In this document: positions 8,122 through 17,089 of the stretch, in pieces
Numbering within the stretch: the stretch's first letter is position 1
Layout of the letters: each line of letters opens with the position of its first letter
Source: Denitrovibrio acetiphilus DSM 12809
GTDB taxonomy: Bacteria > Chrysiogenota > Deferribacteres > Deferribacterales > Geovibrionaceae
Reading direction: 5' to 3'
Assembly: GCF_000025725.1 (NCBI RefSeq)
Contig: NC_013943.1
Location: 1,550,001-1,614,000 of the forward strand
Length of the DNA stretch: 64,000 bases
The notes under the pieces: generated by a model
Told to the model about the DNA's origin: nothing
The model's input: only the letters and a program-made list of their open reading frames with translations
Databases searched by the model: none
Made by a program: the position numbers and the translations under genes

Positions 8122-9520
8122 GCTTGAGAATAAATCATGGCAGTCTGAAATACAAGCGGCATTATGGAAAGAATTTGAGATACTCCGAGTGATGAAGGCT
8201 TTGCAGCTTCGTACAATTGCCTATAGGTGCGGTATTTCAAAGAATCAGGGCGTTGAGCCATTTTCGATTCTTGTGGCTTTAGTTTTTCTGACTTTTCTCG
8301 GCAAAAGCGTTCATCATTTTGTTTCCCATTGCCGGAACAGTCTATTTGATTTAGGCGGTAAAGATGTTTTTTATCGTTTAAGTACACGTACAAGTATCAA
8401 TTGGCGGCGTTTTATGATGGATATATCGCTTAATGTGATCAGATATTTCAAATCATTCAGCAGCTGGCAGCAGCGTGTTCTTGTAATTGATGACACAGTA
8501 ATTCAGAAAGCCGGCAAAAAGATAGAAGAAGTATCATGGGTGTTTGACCATAGCAAAGGTAAAAGCGTGAAAGGCTTCAGTGCTGTTGTGCTTGGCTGGA
8601 GTGATCGTGCGTCATTTGTCCCTGTAGATTTTGCTTTGCAGCGAAGCAGCAGAAAAGTATTCAAACAATCGACAGAAATTGAAATGGATAAGCGGATGCT
8701 GGCGTGGCATCGTCGACAGGAAGCAGTAAAAGACAAACCAACACTGGTAAAGGAAATGCTTAAACGGGCGAAACAGAAGGGTCTGGATGCTGGGGCTGTT
8801 CTGTTTGACAGCTGGTACTGTATGCCGAGGCTGGTGTCGTCAATTTATAATGAGATAGGCTATGACGTGATTGCCATGCTTAAAACTACACCGACATTGA
8901 CTGTTGCTGTAAATGGCAAGGTATACTCAACCAAACGCTTATGGGAATGTGTTGTTCCAGATTTGATTAAGGCAACAGTAACAATTGGCAAAGATCGGGT
9001 GTCTGTATCTTCCATCAATGCTTTTTTCGGTTCAACTCTGGTTAAGCTGGTCTTCTGTCAGCCATCTGAGAAAAGTAAATCAAAGAAGCCTATTATTCTA
9101 CTGTCTACGGATACATCTTTGACATCGGCAAAAATAATTGAAACCTATGGTCAGCGTTGGGCAGTAGAAGTGTTGTTTAAAGATGCCAAGAGCAAGCTTT
9201 TCTTTGGGAAAAATCAATCCAGAACCTTTGAGGCTACTATTTGCTTCCTAACACTATCGCTCGTTAGGTTTATCATCCTGAGCTATATGGAACGGATAAA
9301 TGGTGATTTCCGTCACAAAGGCAGTCTGTATGAGGGTCTGCGTTATGAGGTCGAAGAACTGAATATTCTGGCGTTTATGGAAAAATTCATAAACCGATTA
9401 TTATCAATAATTGATGGAGCAAAGGAAACATTTACAGTTTTTATGAATAAATTGGCTGGAATACAGGAAATGGTAAGGCTTTCAATACAGAATCTGATGT
9501 TTCAAAGGTGCGAAACTTGA
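8120..9520 (+). CDS. DDE transposase (IS4/IS701-like), complete
   Basis: This 466-aa transposase has an all-helical N-terminal region (1-110), then an RNase H-like DDE core: VLVIDDTVIQKAGKK (first Asp, about 121), AVLFDSWYCMP (second Asp, about 220) and YGQRWAVEVLFKDAKSKL, the Y-x2-R-x3-E-x6-K signature with the catalytic Glu. The frame is intact and ends in the right terminal repeat, so the element may be mobile. Start choice is fixed by GGAG 9 bases upstream and by the conserved hairpin. Confidence 0.92.
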   Translation: MLENKSWQSEIQAALWKEFEILRVMKALQLRTIAYRCGISKNQGVEPFSILVALVFLTFLGKSVHHFVSHCRNSLFDLGGKDVFYRLSTRTSINWRRFMMDISLNVIRYFKSFSSWQQRVLVIDDTVIQKAGKKIEEVSWVFDHSKGKSVKGFSAVVLGWSDRASFVPVDFALQRSSRKVFKQSTEIEMDKRMLAWHRRQEAVKDKPTLVKEMLKRAKQKGLDAGAVLFDSWYCMPRLVSSIYNEIGYDVIAMLKTTPTLTVAVNGKVYSTKRLWECVVPDLIKATVTIGKDRVSVSSINAFFGSTLVKLVFCQPSEKSKSKKPIILLSTDTSLTSAKIIETYGQRWAVEVLFKDAKSKLFFGKNQSRTFEATICFLTLSLVRFIILSYMERINGDFRHKGSLYEGLRYEVEELNILAFMEKFINRLLSIIDGAKETFTVFMNKLAGIQEMVRLSIQNLMFQRCET

Positions 9521-9521
9521 G

Positions 9522-9724
9522 TTAATATCATCAACCCTGCGAAGCTTGATAAAGTAGCCTATCAGAGCAGATATTATTGTCTGTGCATCATTGAAAACAA
9601 GCGTAAGTTTTCCGTCTGTATCCATTCTAAGCTGTTCAACTGCAGCTTTTACAGTATCGTAGTCGTCAAATTTCGAAACCTGTCCAGAGATAATCAAACT
9701 GTTGTGTTCCCTTCTTATTTCCAT
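9522..9724 (-). pseudogene. STAS-like protein gene, 3' end lost to IS copy B
   Basis: The first 67 codons remain (EIRREHNSLIISGQVSKFDDY… SALIGYFIKLRRVDDIN). They resemble the beta-alpha fold of STAS/anti-sigma-factor-antagonist-like proteins: a SxLIGyfvKL helix follows a short beta strand. It starts 7 bases after the NIT chemoreceptor and must have been co-transcribed with it. The IS cuts it at a point where about 30 residues would be expected to follow. If the IS is removed in silico with one TTAA, the frame continues past 7991 into the 5' end of the next chemoreceptor gene, so the original C-terminus is unclear. Confidence 0.65.
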
Positions 9725-9731
9725 ATTATCC

Positions 9732-12065
9732 TCATCTTATCTTATCTATCAGTGTATTCAAATTGCGTATAAGCTCATTGACAGCATGTCTGAAACCTTC
9801 GTAACTATCCTGACAGGTAGATATACTGCGGGTTTTGGCTGCCTGTACAATCTCTTTGCCAAACTCTTCTACTTTGGAATGCAGTAAAACCATCTCATTA
9901 TATTCATGGTACGAACCATAAAATTTTCGTCCGTCTGCTCCATAGATTTCATCAAAGTTACATGAGTCATAATCCCCTAAGTCAAACGAGTGTTCCGGAT
10001 CCTGAACTGTCTTCTGAATGTTGCTCAGATAAACAGCATAGCCGATTTTTGTACGAATCAGAGGTATCCCTTTGTTAGAGAGTTTGAATTTCGCAAACTC
10101 ATCATCCATATCGTTGAGTGCTTTTACTATGCCTGTCGTAGATTCAGCCAAATCTTTTGATTTGTCAAGCATTAACGAAGCATCTCTTTCTACACTTTCT
10201 ATACTCACGACTATTTCACTGGTTGTCACGGTTTGCTGTTCCATTGCCGCTGAAACACTCACCATGTGACCGTTCACATTCTCCACTGCCTCCATAATAT
10301 CTTGAAAATTTCTGCTGACATCAGAAATATGCTCACTCTGCCCTGCTATCGCTTCCGATGCTTTATCTGCATTTTTAACTGTATCCAAAACGTCGCTGCG
10401 AACATTGTTAATGACACCTGCAATCTCAGAGGTTGAGAACTGCGTCTTTTCTGCAAGCTTCCTCACCTCATCAGCAACAACAGCAAATCCTCGTCCCGCT
10501 TCCCCGGCTCTTGCTGCCTCTATAGCTGCATTAAGGGCAAGCAGGTTCGTCTGATCGGCAATGTCATTAATAACAGAGATAACGTCACCTATCTTCTCAG
10601 CTTCCTGCTGCAGATTGTTTATCTGTATCTTCAGACCTTCCATAACAAGGCTCACTTCATCAGAAGAGTTATTAACTCCGTCAATTAGCGTCTGCCCTCT
10701 GGAAGCAAGTGCAACAGCTTCGTTCATTTTCTCTGTTGCTTCACTAATATTTGTTGCAATGTCATGTATGGTCTCGCTCATCTGCTGGCTCGCTGTGGAA
10801 ACCTGACCGGACATTTCATAACTATTTTGTGCAGAAAGATTAGTATCTGAAACAATACTTATAAGAGGCACGACGGAATCTCCTGCTTTTGACACATGGG
10901 TCAGCGTGTTAGAAAGATTATGATCTATATTCTCAACAAACTCATTAATATTGTCATAAAGAGCCCGCACCTCATTATTGTCTTTCATGTAAAGACGCTT
11001 TGTAAGGTCACCGTTGCCTTTCGTAAGGTCAAGCACGCTCAAAGACAGATTATTGATGTTTCGTAAGACCACACGGACAATGACAAAAATCAGTGCACCG
11101 AGTGAAACAATACTGAGAATGAAAAGCACCATATAAACTGTTTTGGCCTTCCATGCCGCATTCTTCCTAAGCTCCATACTGCTTAATATTTCATCAGCAA
11201 AATAATCTTCAGTCTTTTTAAGCAGATTTATCTTGTTTGTTATAGTCTTAAACCATTCATTTGCGTCAATGCCGAACCCTCCTGACAAGTGCTTATCAAA
11301 TGCGGCTTTTCGCATCACCTCCACTTTGTTAACGTCATCACCAGATACTGTTTTTTTGTAATATTCGATAAAGCCCGCCTCGGCAGTAAGCTGAAAAGAT
11401 TCCAGAAAGCTGCTCTGCTCTGTTATAAGCACAATAAGTTTTTCATACATGCCGTCGTCGAATTTATCCGCTGCAAAAGTATTTGCTAGGACAGCTCTCT
11501 CAAGCCCCGCCCGTTCTTTAGACAAAAGAAAATTCGCATATGCAGAAAGCTCTTTAGCTATGACCGGATCAGTTACCATAAACCCTATCTCACCAACAGA
11601 GTTAAGGAAGAAAGAGTTTATTTCGGTATAATAGGCTACTTCGTCCTGCACGCTTATTTTGAAGTTATCAATATCAGATCTTATTTTTTCAAGATTCTGT
11701 AATCTGTTCATCCCTTCATCAAAGTTTTTTTGAAAACGTATATCATACTCTTTAAAGTTAAAATCCTGAATAAAGTGTTTAATAATATTCAGCCGTTCAT
11801 CTGTAAGTTTACGCTGTTTCTGTAGTATATCCCCAAACTCAGCCCCTCTGCTGCCGATAAAACCGGCTGAAGCCCCCCGCTCTTTTTGCGTTTCATGAAC
11901 GAGATTGCTGATTTTCACTGCTAATTCTGTTGCCTTTGAGTATTTCTTCATTTCATTGTTAACATTCATTTTAATAACAAGCAAACTGACAGAAAAAACA
12001 AGCAAAGCTATAACAGGGAAAACCAATGAACCGAATAGCTGAAACCTTATAGAAAGATTTTTCAT
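9732..12065 (-). CDS. Methyl-accepting chemotaxis protein with NIT sensor and C-terminal CZB-like tail
   Basis: This is a 777-aa receptor. TM1 is about 12-32. The periplasmic part, about 33-310, has the NIT (nitrate/nitrite-sensing) pattern [19 protein letters not shown] with a KERG-S-G-F motif. TM2 is about 315-338, then HAMP, then a signalling domain with the usual [18 protein letters not shown] tip. About 110 residues follow it ([15 protein letters not shown]…, a [12 protein letters not shown] block, …[11 protein letters not shown]). These resemble the chemoreceptor zinc-binding (CZB) domain, but several of the usual His ligands are not evident. It is first in an operon with the split STAS-like gene. 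Nitrate sensing is inferred from the domain only. Confidence 0.88.
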   Translation of the reverse strand: MKNLSIRFQLFGSLVFPVIALLVFSVSLLVIKMNVNNEMKKYSKATELAVKISNLVHETQKERGASAGFIGSRGAEFGDILQKQRKLTDERLNIIKHFIQDFNFKEYDIRFQKNFDEGMNRLQNLEKIRSDIDNFKISVQDEVAYYTEINSFFLNSVGEIGFMVTDPVIAKELSAYANFLLSKERAGLERAVLANTFAADKFDDGMYEKLIVLITEQSSFLESFQLTAEAGFIEYYKKTVSGDDVNKVEVMRKAAFDKHLSGGFGIDANEWFKTITNKINLLKKTEDYFADEILSSMELRKNAAWKAKTVYMVLFILSIVSLGALIFVIVRVVLRNINNLSLSVLDLTKGNGDLTKRLYMKDNNEVRALYDNINEFVENIDHNLSNTLTHVSKAGDSVVPLISIVSDTNLSAQNSYEMSGQVSTASQQMSETIHDIATNISEATEKMNEAVALASRGQTLIDGVNNSSDEVSLVMEGLKIQINNLQQEAEKIGDVISVINDIADQTNLLALNAAIEAARAGEAGRGFAVVADEVRKLAEKTQFSTSEIAGVINNVRSDVLDTVKNADKASEAIAGQSEHISDVSRNFQDIMEAVENVNGHMVSVSAAMEQQTVTTSEIVVSIESVERDASLMLDKSKDLAESTTGIVKALNDMDDEFAKFKLSNKGIPLIRTKIGYAVYLSNIQKTVQDPEHSFDLGDYDSCNFDEIYGADGRKFYGSYHEYNEMVLLHSKVEEFGKEIVQAAKTRSISTCQDSYEGFRHAVNELIRNLNTLIDKIR

Positions 12066-12199
12066 ACAAGCTACCTCAAAATAAATTAGTTAGAGTATTT
12101 TAGACAATAACATCTTACTCCAAGTATTTCTTATCAAATTGTAACATATTCACGCAAATACCACATTTTAATTAAAGAATAGCACTTGTTATTATTGTA

Positions 12200-12613
12200 A
12201 TGATTGTATATATTTTCACCATGCAGCCAGTACATTACATTTTTTACAGAGCATGTGTTAACCTGATAGGAATAGGTATAGCCTCACTGATAATATCCGG
12301 AATTTCGGTGAGCAGCTTTATCCCTCTATTCATAGCAGGCATTGTACTCACCCTATTTCAGACATTTCTCAGACCGATACTGTTTTTTCTGACACTTCCG
12401 TTTCAGATACTCAGTATGGGTATCGGTTACATTATCATAAACTCATTTCTGTTGAAGTTGACAGCCGATTTTCTTTCAGGGATAGACGTTTCAGGTTTCT
12501 GGGCAGCATTCTTCGGAGCATTAATTATCAGTTTCATAAATATGCTTTTTGATCTATTCTCATCCAGAAGCAAAGTACAGGTCTATTATCACAAAGGCGG
12601 AGACGACGATTAA
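12200..12613 (+). CDS. Phage-holin-4_2/DUF360-type membrane protein
   Basis: This 137-aa protein has four hydrophobic segments (about 10-30, 33-55, 60-85, 95-118) and the family sequence FLRPILFFLTLPFQ. Despite the family name these proteins are common chromosomal inner-membrane proteins of unknown role, and nothing phage-like surrounds it. No clear ribosome binding site is seen before the ATG at 12200; the ATG at 12221 is an alternative. Its stop overlaps the next start (TAATG), so it heads the operon with DUF1820, lptF, lptG and perhaps leuB. Confidence 0.8.
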   Translation: MIVYIFTMQPVHYIFYRACVNLIGIGIASLIISGISVSSFIPLFIAGIVLTLFQTFLRPILFFLTLPFQILSMGIGYIIINSFLLKLTADFLSGIDVSGFWAAFFGALIISFINMLFDLFSSRSKVQVYYHKGGDDD

Positions 12614-12915
12614 TGAGCAAAAAGCTTTTCAAAGTAATCTTCATAGATGAAGATAAGAAAATTCAAACCATACACTCATCAAAACTTAACCCTTCTTCAT
12701 TTCTGGGACTGGTTGAGATATCCGATATCGTCTTTCTGGATCAGTCAGAGCTTATCATCGCACCTGACGACGGGAACCTGAAAAGTAAGTTCAAAAACGT
12801 CGAAAGGTCATACATCCCGCTAAACTCCATTATCAGGATAGATGAGGTTGCAATTGAAAAAGAAACGCCGGTCATAAGACTTTATAGCGATGATATTGAT
12901 GAAACTTCTTCATAA
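12613..12915 (+). CDS. DUF1820 family protein
   Basis: This 100-aa cytoplasmic protein matches my memory of DUF1820: KLFKVIFIDEDK at the start, SFLGLVEISDIVFLD in the middle and VERSYIPLNSIIRIDEV near the end. Function is unknown. The start overlaps the stop of the preceding gene by one base and the end overlaps lptF, so the three are translationally coupled. Confidence 0.8.
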   Translation: MSKKLFKVIFIDEDKKIQTIHSSKLNPSSFLGLVEISDIVFLDQSELIIAPDDGNLKSKFKNVERSYIPLNSIIRIDEVAIEKETPVIRLYSDDIDETSS

Positions 12916-13948
12916 GTATATACTAAAAGAGATATATCCCATTTTCTTCCTCGGAAACGTTTTTTTCGTTCTCCTTCTCTTACTGGATAAGCTCATCGAC
13001 CTTGCCGACCTGTTTTTTACTAAAAATGTGCCCGCTTTTCTTATAATACAGACTATAGTTTATTATCTGCCGTCGTTCCTTGTAATAACAATCCCAACAT
13101 CCGCAATGCTTGCGGTTATGATCGGCTTTGGACGGCTCTCCTCTGACAGCGAGGTAACAGCCATGCGTGCAGCCGGCGCAGGGAAGAAGTTTTTCACAAC
13201 CCCAACTATCATATTCGGACTTACAGCTTTTTTATTAGGTATAATGATGAGCTTGTGGCTTATGCCGGCAGGCAGCAGAAACGCCATAGGCAACCTTTCT
13301 AAAATTGCAAAGCTTGTATCTATAAATGATATGAAGGAGAAAGAACTTTATGATGAACTCCCTGGTATCGTTTTCTACGCTGTAAAGAAGGACAGTAACG
13401 CCAAATACAGAAAAATGGTCATAATTGATAAAGCCCAACATTCCGTAATAACAGCTAACGAGGCTGAAATACTCCCTTCCGGTAATGCCGGTCTTCTAAT
13501 GAACCTTAAAAACGGAAGGATAGTAACTCTGAACGAAGATGGTAAGCACTCAAAGATAAATTTTGACACATTTACCCTCAACTCCCCCCTCATCGACGCG
13601 AAAGATATTTCAGTAAACTCTGAACGTATAATGCAGACCAAAGACCTAATTGAAAATTTCCAAGAAGCACCTCTGTATAAATTTGAGTTTTCAAAGAGGA
13701 TTTCAATGCCCTTTGCAGCTATCATAATGAGTATATTTGGTATGAGTCTGGGAATTTTCTTTCACAGAAGCGGACGCTCACTGGCTATACCCATTACTAT
13801 TGCTGTTGTGGCGGTGTATAATATCCTGTTTTTCGCAGCAGAAAACTTTGCGGAATCAGGGCGTATTGAGCCATTCCTTGCTGCATGGCTTCCGAACATA
13901 TTGTTTGCACTGATTGCTGTATTCTTCTATCGAAGGGCTATGAAATGA
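12899..13948 (+). CDS. lptF: LPS export ABC permease LptF
   Basis: This 349-aa inner-membrane permease belongs to the YjgP/YjgQ family. With LptG and LptB it extracts lipopolysaccharide from the inner membrane and feeds the periplasmic bridge. Helices are at about 10-35, 55-80, 100-122 and three more at 265-345, around a periplasmic beta-jellyroll domain (about 130-250). I use the ATG at 12899 (KLLHKYILKEI), which matches the family N-terminus; another ATG is at 12890. It overlaps DUF1820 upstream and lptG by ATGA downstream. F versus G is judged by order and the 'KLL.KYILKEI' start. Confidence 0.88.
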   Translation: MKLLHKYILKEIYPIFFLGNVFFVLLLLLDKLIDLADLFFTKNVPAFLIIQTIVYYLPSFLVITIPTSAMLAVMIGFGRLSSDSEVTAMRAAGAGKKFFTTPTIIFGLTAFLLGIMMSLWLMPAGSRNAIGNLSKIAKLVSINDMKEKELYDELPGIVFYAVKKDSNAKYRKMVIIDKAQHSVITANEAEILPSGNAGLLMNLKNGRIVTLNEDGKHSKINFDTFTLNSPLIDAKDISVNSERIMQTKDLIENFQEAPLYKFEFSKRISMPFAAIIMSIFGMSLGIFFHRSGRSLAIPITIAVVAVYNILFFAAENFAESGRIEPFLAAWLPNILFALIAVFFYRRAMK

Positions 13949-15030
13949 CAAAATTCAACAAATATATAATAAAGCTATTTGTGCAGTATACCGTCATTGT
14001 ACAAGTGTTTGTGGCCATCATAACGCTCATCGCCAACACGTTCCAGCATACTAAGATGCTTAGCGAATACAATATTTCATTTATGACATTAATAGTATAC
14101 GACTTAATGAAAACCCCATATCTACTATATACCACCATGCCTATGACAATAGTTATTTCGACCATGCTGGTAATGGTCACCCTCTTAAAAAACAACGAGC
14201 TGATAGCCTATGTCTCATTGGGTGGAAAGATACGAAATCTTGCCTATCCATTTATCGTAAGTGGTATTTTCTTATCAGTTTTACTATATTTCTCAGCAGA
14301 TGTTATAAACCCTAAAATTATGCTGGAGAGAGAAAGGTTCGCATATGAGAATATTAAGAACCGAACTTTTAACGTTTCCGGCAAACTCACGGACATGTGG
14401 CTGAAAGAATCCGACAGCTCATTCATTAATATTAACCTTATGGATCCTACTGAAAAGAAGATCATAGGCATAACAGAATACCATCTGAATAACAATTTTC
14501 AGGTTGACTATATCGTGACATATGATTCAGCAGAATATTATGAGGGGAAGTGGATAGAGAAAAATAAAAAAGTTTTCGCTATGGATCCCGTACCGGTAAT
14601 GACTGACAGTGCGGAAGAAGTAATACAGGAACGGGAACTCTTTGACGAGCTCACCAGTCTCCCTGTCCTGAGTCCTAAGTTTCTGTCATTAAAAGAAGTA
14701 CGCCGCACAGCAGAGATAATGAAGAAACAGGACATCAATACGGCTAAATACTATCTTCAGCTTTATAAATCCTATGCTCACGCCCTGAGTGTTATCGTCA
14801 TAATCCTCGTGATATTCCCTCTCTGTATCGGCTTTAACAGAAATCACTCATACATAGCAGTTGCGTCAAAATCCTTATTCACAGGATTTGCCTACTGGAT
14901 GCTAATGGCATCCTTTCAATCTCTGGGTAAAACCGGACTGTTTTCACCCCTTGCGGCAAACTTTATCCCTATAGGAGCCTTCTTTATTTTAGCACTTGCT
15001 CTCATCTACAGACGAGAAAGAGCACTCTGA
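13945..15030 (+). CDS. lptG: LPS export ABC permease LptG
   Basis: This 361-aa permease is a partner of LptF with the same architecture: N-terminal helices from about 10 to 120, a periplasmic jellyroll about 125-265, and C-terminal helices 280-358. The start is the ATG of the ATGA overlap with lptF at 13945; a longer in-frame reading from 13885 lies inside lptF and is unlikely. About 95 bases separate it from leuB. Confidence 0.88.
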   Translation: MTKFNKYIIKLFVQYTVIVQVFVAIITLIANTFQHTKMLSEYNISFMTLIVYDLMKTPYLLYTTMPMTIVISTMLVMVTLLKNNELIAYVSLGGKIRNLAYPFIVSGIFLSVLLYFSADVINPKIMLERERFAYENIKNRTFNVSGKLTDMWLKESDSSFININLMDPTEKKIIGITEYHLNNNFQVDYIVTYDSAEYYEGKWIEKNKKVFAMDPVPVMTDSAEEVIQERELFDELTSLPVLSPKFLSLKEVRRTAEIMKKQDINTAKYYLQLYKSYAHALSVIVIILVIFPLCIGFNRNHSYIAVASKSLFTGFAYWMLMASFQSLGKTGLFSPLAANFIPIGAFFILALALIYRRERAL

Positions 15031-15124
15031 TAATTCACTTTAGCGAAACAATCTTAAGTTTGACTTTACCTTTGTACTAATGCTAATATCATCACTCTGA
15101 ATATAATAGATATGGAGTGAAAAT

Positions 15125-16198
15125 ATGGGAAAAATAGCAGTTCTCCCCGGTGACGGAATTGGACCGGAAGTAATGCAGCAGGCAATAAAAGTCCTGAACA
15201 AAGTTTCTGAAAAGTACAAAAAAACATTCGAATACACATTCGCCGATGTTGGCGGGATAGCAATAGATAACCACGGCACCCCCCTCCCCGATGATACTGT
15301 TAAGACATGCGAAAATGCAGATGCCATACTTTTCGGTTCTGTGGGCGGCCCTAAATGGGAAAATCTCCCGCCGGAGCAGCAACCAGAAAGAGGAGCACTC
15401 CTCCCTCTTCGTGCCCATTTTAAACTTTTCTGCAATATAAGACCTATTAAAATCTTTAACCCTCTGAAATCTGCAAGTTCACTCAAAGAAGAATACATCC
15501 CCAACGGTCTGGATATAGTTTTCTTTCGTGAGCTCACAGGCGGCATCTACTTCGGTCAGCCGAAAGAGATCAGCGCCGACAGGACGGTTGGCAAAGACAC
15601 AATGATATATTCCAAGCCAGAAATTGACCGTATCTCAAGGCTGGCATTTGACGCAGCAAGACTCCGCAGCAAAAAAGTCACATCTGTCGATAAAGCCAAT
15701 GTACTTATGAACTCTATCGTCTGGAGAGAGACTATCACAGAGCTTCATAAAGAATATTCTGATGTAGAGCTGGGACATATGTATGTAGACAACGCTGCTA
15801 TGCAGCTCGTACGCAACCCATCGCAGTTTGACGTCATAGTAACCGGAAACATGTTCGGCGACATACTTTCAGATGCTGCTGCAATGCTCACAGGTTCTCT
15901 CGGTATGCTACCTTCCGCTTCTATCAATGAATCTAAATTTGGTCTTTACGAACCTATCGGCGGAACAGCTCCGGACATAGCAGGACAAAACATAGCTAAC
16001 CCTATTGCTCAGGTTCTTTCTGCTGCACTCATGCTTCGCTATACTTTCGGGATGGACGAAGCTGCGTGTGATATAGAAAATGCAATAGAAGCCATACTGG
16101 AAGAAGGATACAGAACAGGAGACATCTATAATAAAGGGTCAGACCAGAAGCTCGTCAAAACTGACGAAATGGGTGATCTTATTTCAGCAAAAATATAA
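15125..16198 (+). CDS. leuB: 3-isopropylmalate dehydrogenase
   Basis: This 357-aa enzyme of leucine synthesis oxidises and decarboxylates (2R,3S)-3-isopropylmalate with NAD+ to 2-oxoisocaproate. It shows [12 protein letters not shown] at the N-terminus, the substrate loop around [27 protein letters not shown], the metal-binding Asp region [12 protein letters not shown] and the NAD loop [15 protein letters not shown]. The length is typical. leuA, leuC and leuD are not adjacent. GGAG lies 5-6 bases upstream of the ATG, and an intrinsic terminator follows 28 bases after the stop. Confidence 0.95.
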   Translation: MGKIAVLPGDGIGPEVMQQAIKVLNKVSEKYKKTFEYTFADVGGIAIDNHGTPLPDDTVKTCENADAILFGSVGGPKWENLPPEQQPERGALLPLRAHFKLFCNIRPIKIFNPLKSASSLKEEYIPNGLDIVFFRELTGGIYFGQPKEISADRTVGKDTMIYSKPEIDRISRLAFDAARLRSKKVTSVDKANVLMNSIVWRETITELHKEYSDVELGHMYVDNAAMQLVRNPSQFDVIVTGNMFGDILSDAAAMLTGSLGMLPSASINESKFGLYEPIGGTAPDIAGQNIANPIAQVLSAALMLRYTFGMDEAACDIENAIEAILEEGYRTGDIYNKGSDQKLVKTDEMGDLISAKI

Positions 16199-16225
16199 CA
16201 TACATTTTATAATCAGACATTACTC

Positions 16226-16254
16226 AGAGCCGGTCATTGATCGGCTCTTTTTTT
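16226..16254 (+). terminator. Intrinsic terminator after leuB
   Basis: AGAGCCG (16226-16232) pairs with CGGCTCT (16242-16248); the stem can extend inward with a G-U pair. U7 follows. This closes the lpt-leuB unit. Confidence 0.85.
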
Positions 16255-16277
16255 GCGCCTTATTATGTTTCCTAAAT

Positions 16278-16303
16278 CATAACAAAAAACTTATTTTGTT
16301 ATG
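16278..16303. repeat. 10-6-10 inverted repeat upstream of the XRE regulator
   Basis: CATAACAAAA (16278-16287) and TTTTGTTATG (16294-16303) are perfect 10-bp arms with a 6-base spacer, 164 bases upstream of the regulator's -35. It has the same geometry as the operator at 16478-16503 but a different sequence. It is A+T-rich, so it is a poor RNA terminator and more likely a protein site, if functional. Confidence 0.45.
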
Positions 16304-16466
16304 TAATCTAAACATTTTTCATTTTACAGAACAAATAATTTAATTATAGTAAATATTGAATATTACACACTCTCCTTATCCTGCTAGAATTCAAAAATAA
16401 TATCTATTATTTACCAACACTTTAAACACCTATAGAAATTTCTTAAGTCAGCATAATATAATTTAA

Positions 16467-16503
16467 TTGACATTTGGATACTGTTCACTATAATGAACAG
16501 TAT
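16467..16503 (+). promoter_or_regulatory. Consensus sigma70 promoter with embedded operator
   Basis: TTGACA (16467-16472), 16 bases, TATAAT (16489-16494): both hexamers match consensus. A perfect palindrome with 10-bp arms, ATACTGTTCA (16478-16487) and TGAACAGTAT (16494-16503) with spacer CTATAA, covers the -10 box. A bound dimer would block polymerase. The nearest candidate is the XRE-cupin protein encoded just downstream, hence likely autoregulation. Confidence 0.8.
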
Positions 16504-16523
16504 AAAACAAACGGGGGTTTATC

Positions 16524-17072
16524 TTGGAGTTTGGTAAAACCGTTAAAGAGCTCAGGCTGAAACATAATATGACACTAAGAGATCTTGCCAAAACAAGCGG
16601 GTGCAGCATCTCTTTTTTATCTCAGCTGGAAAGAGATCTCATCTCCCCCACTGTTGCCAGCCTGAGAAAAATCGCAGATGCACTCGGTGTTACCATCACT
16701 TCGTTCTTTTCAGGGGATGATTCAGAAACAGATTCAATAGTAGTTAGAAAAGATAAACGGGTCAGGCTTGGCTCTAAAGCTTCCAAAGTTGTCTACGAAT
16801 CACTCAAGCACCGCGAAGCAAATTCCGTACTCGAACCCCTATATCACATACTGGACAAAGGCGCATACAGCGGGGATGACTACAACATCCACCTTGGTGA
16901 AGAATTCGTCTATGTAATGAAAGGACAGGTTGAGATCACCCTTGACGGTCGCCCAATGACATTGAATGAAGGGGACAGTGCCCTTTATAACTCAAACGTC
17001 CCACACAGATGGAAGAATACATTTGACGGTGAAACTATCCTCTTATGGGTGAACACACCGCCGACTTTTTAA
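16524..17072 (+). CDS. XRE-family regulator with C-terminal cupin domain
   Basis: This 182-aa protein has a lambda-repressor-like helix-turn-helix at about 7-60 (LRDLAKTSGCSISFLSQLERD) and a cupin about 115-178 (HLGEEFVYVMKGQVEITLDG … VPHRWKN) that would bind a small ligand. The start is TTG at 16524, after GGGGGT. It is the first gene of the proline/hydroxyproline block, 17 bases before proline dehydrogenase. By position, I infer that it represses or activates the block in response to proline, hydroxyproline or P5C. The promoter it follows carries a dyad suited to a dimeric regulator. Confidence 0.88.
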   Translation: MEFGKTVKELRLKHNMTLRDLAKTSGCSISFLSQLERDLISPTVASLRKIADALGVTITSFFSGDDSETDSIVVRKDKRVRLGSKASKVVYESLKHREANSVLEPLYHILDKGAYSGDDYNIHLGEEFVYVMKGQVEITLDGRPMTLNEGDSALYNSNVPHRWKNTFDGETILLWVNTPPTF

Positions 17073-17089
17073 TATCTGGAGTAAATTAA

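Larger units (their letters stand above)
7996..9521 (+). mobile_element. IS copy B, complete (IS4/IS701-like)
   Basis: The element is 1526 bp. Left end CTCAAGTTTCGCATCTT and right end complement CTCAAGTTTCGCACCTT are near-perfect terminal repeats. TTAA flanks both sides (7992-7995 and 9522-9525), a 4-bp target duplication that fits the YTAR pattern reported for IS701. The target before insertion reads ATATTAATAT, a palindrome. The element splits the STAS-like gene of the chemoreceptor operon. The transposase stop codon lies inside the right terminal repeat. Confidence 0.9.

Noticed and set aside
8118-8393. Minus-strand ORF opposite the transposase
   Set aside because: It is antisense to the transposase coding frame, has no binding site and no recognisable family.
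1-9521. Composite transposon formed by the two inverted IS copies
   Set aside because: Copy B has its own TTAA duplication, so it inserted alone, and copy A runs off the window; nothing shows joint movement.
12200-12613. Prophage remnant because of the holin family name
   Set aside because: The protein is a common chromosomal membrane family, and neighbours are lipopolysaccharide export genes.
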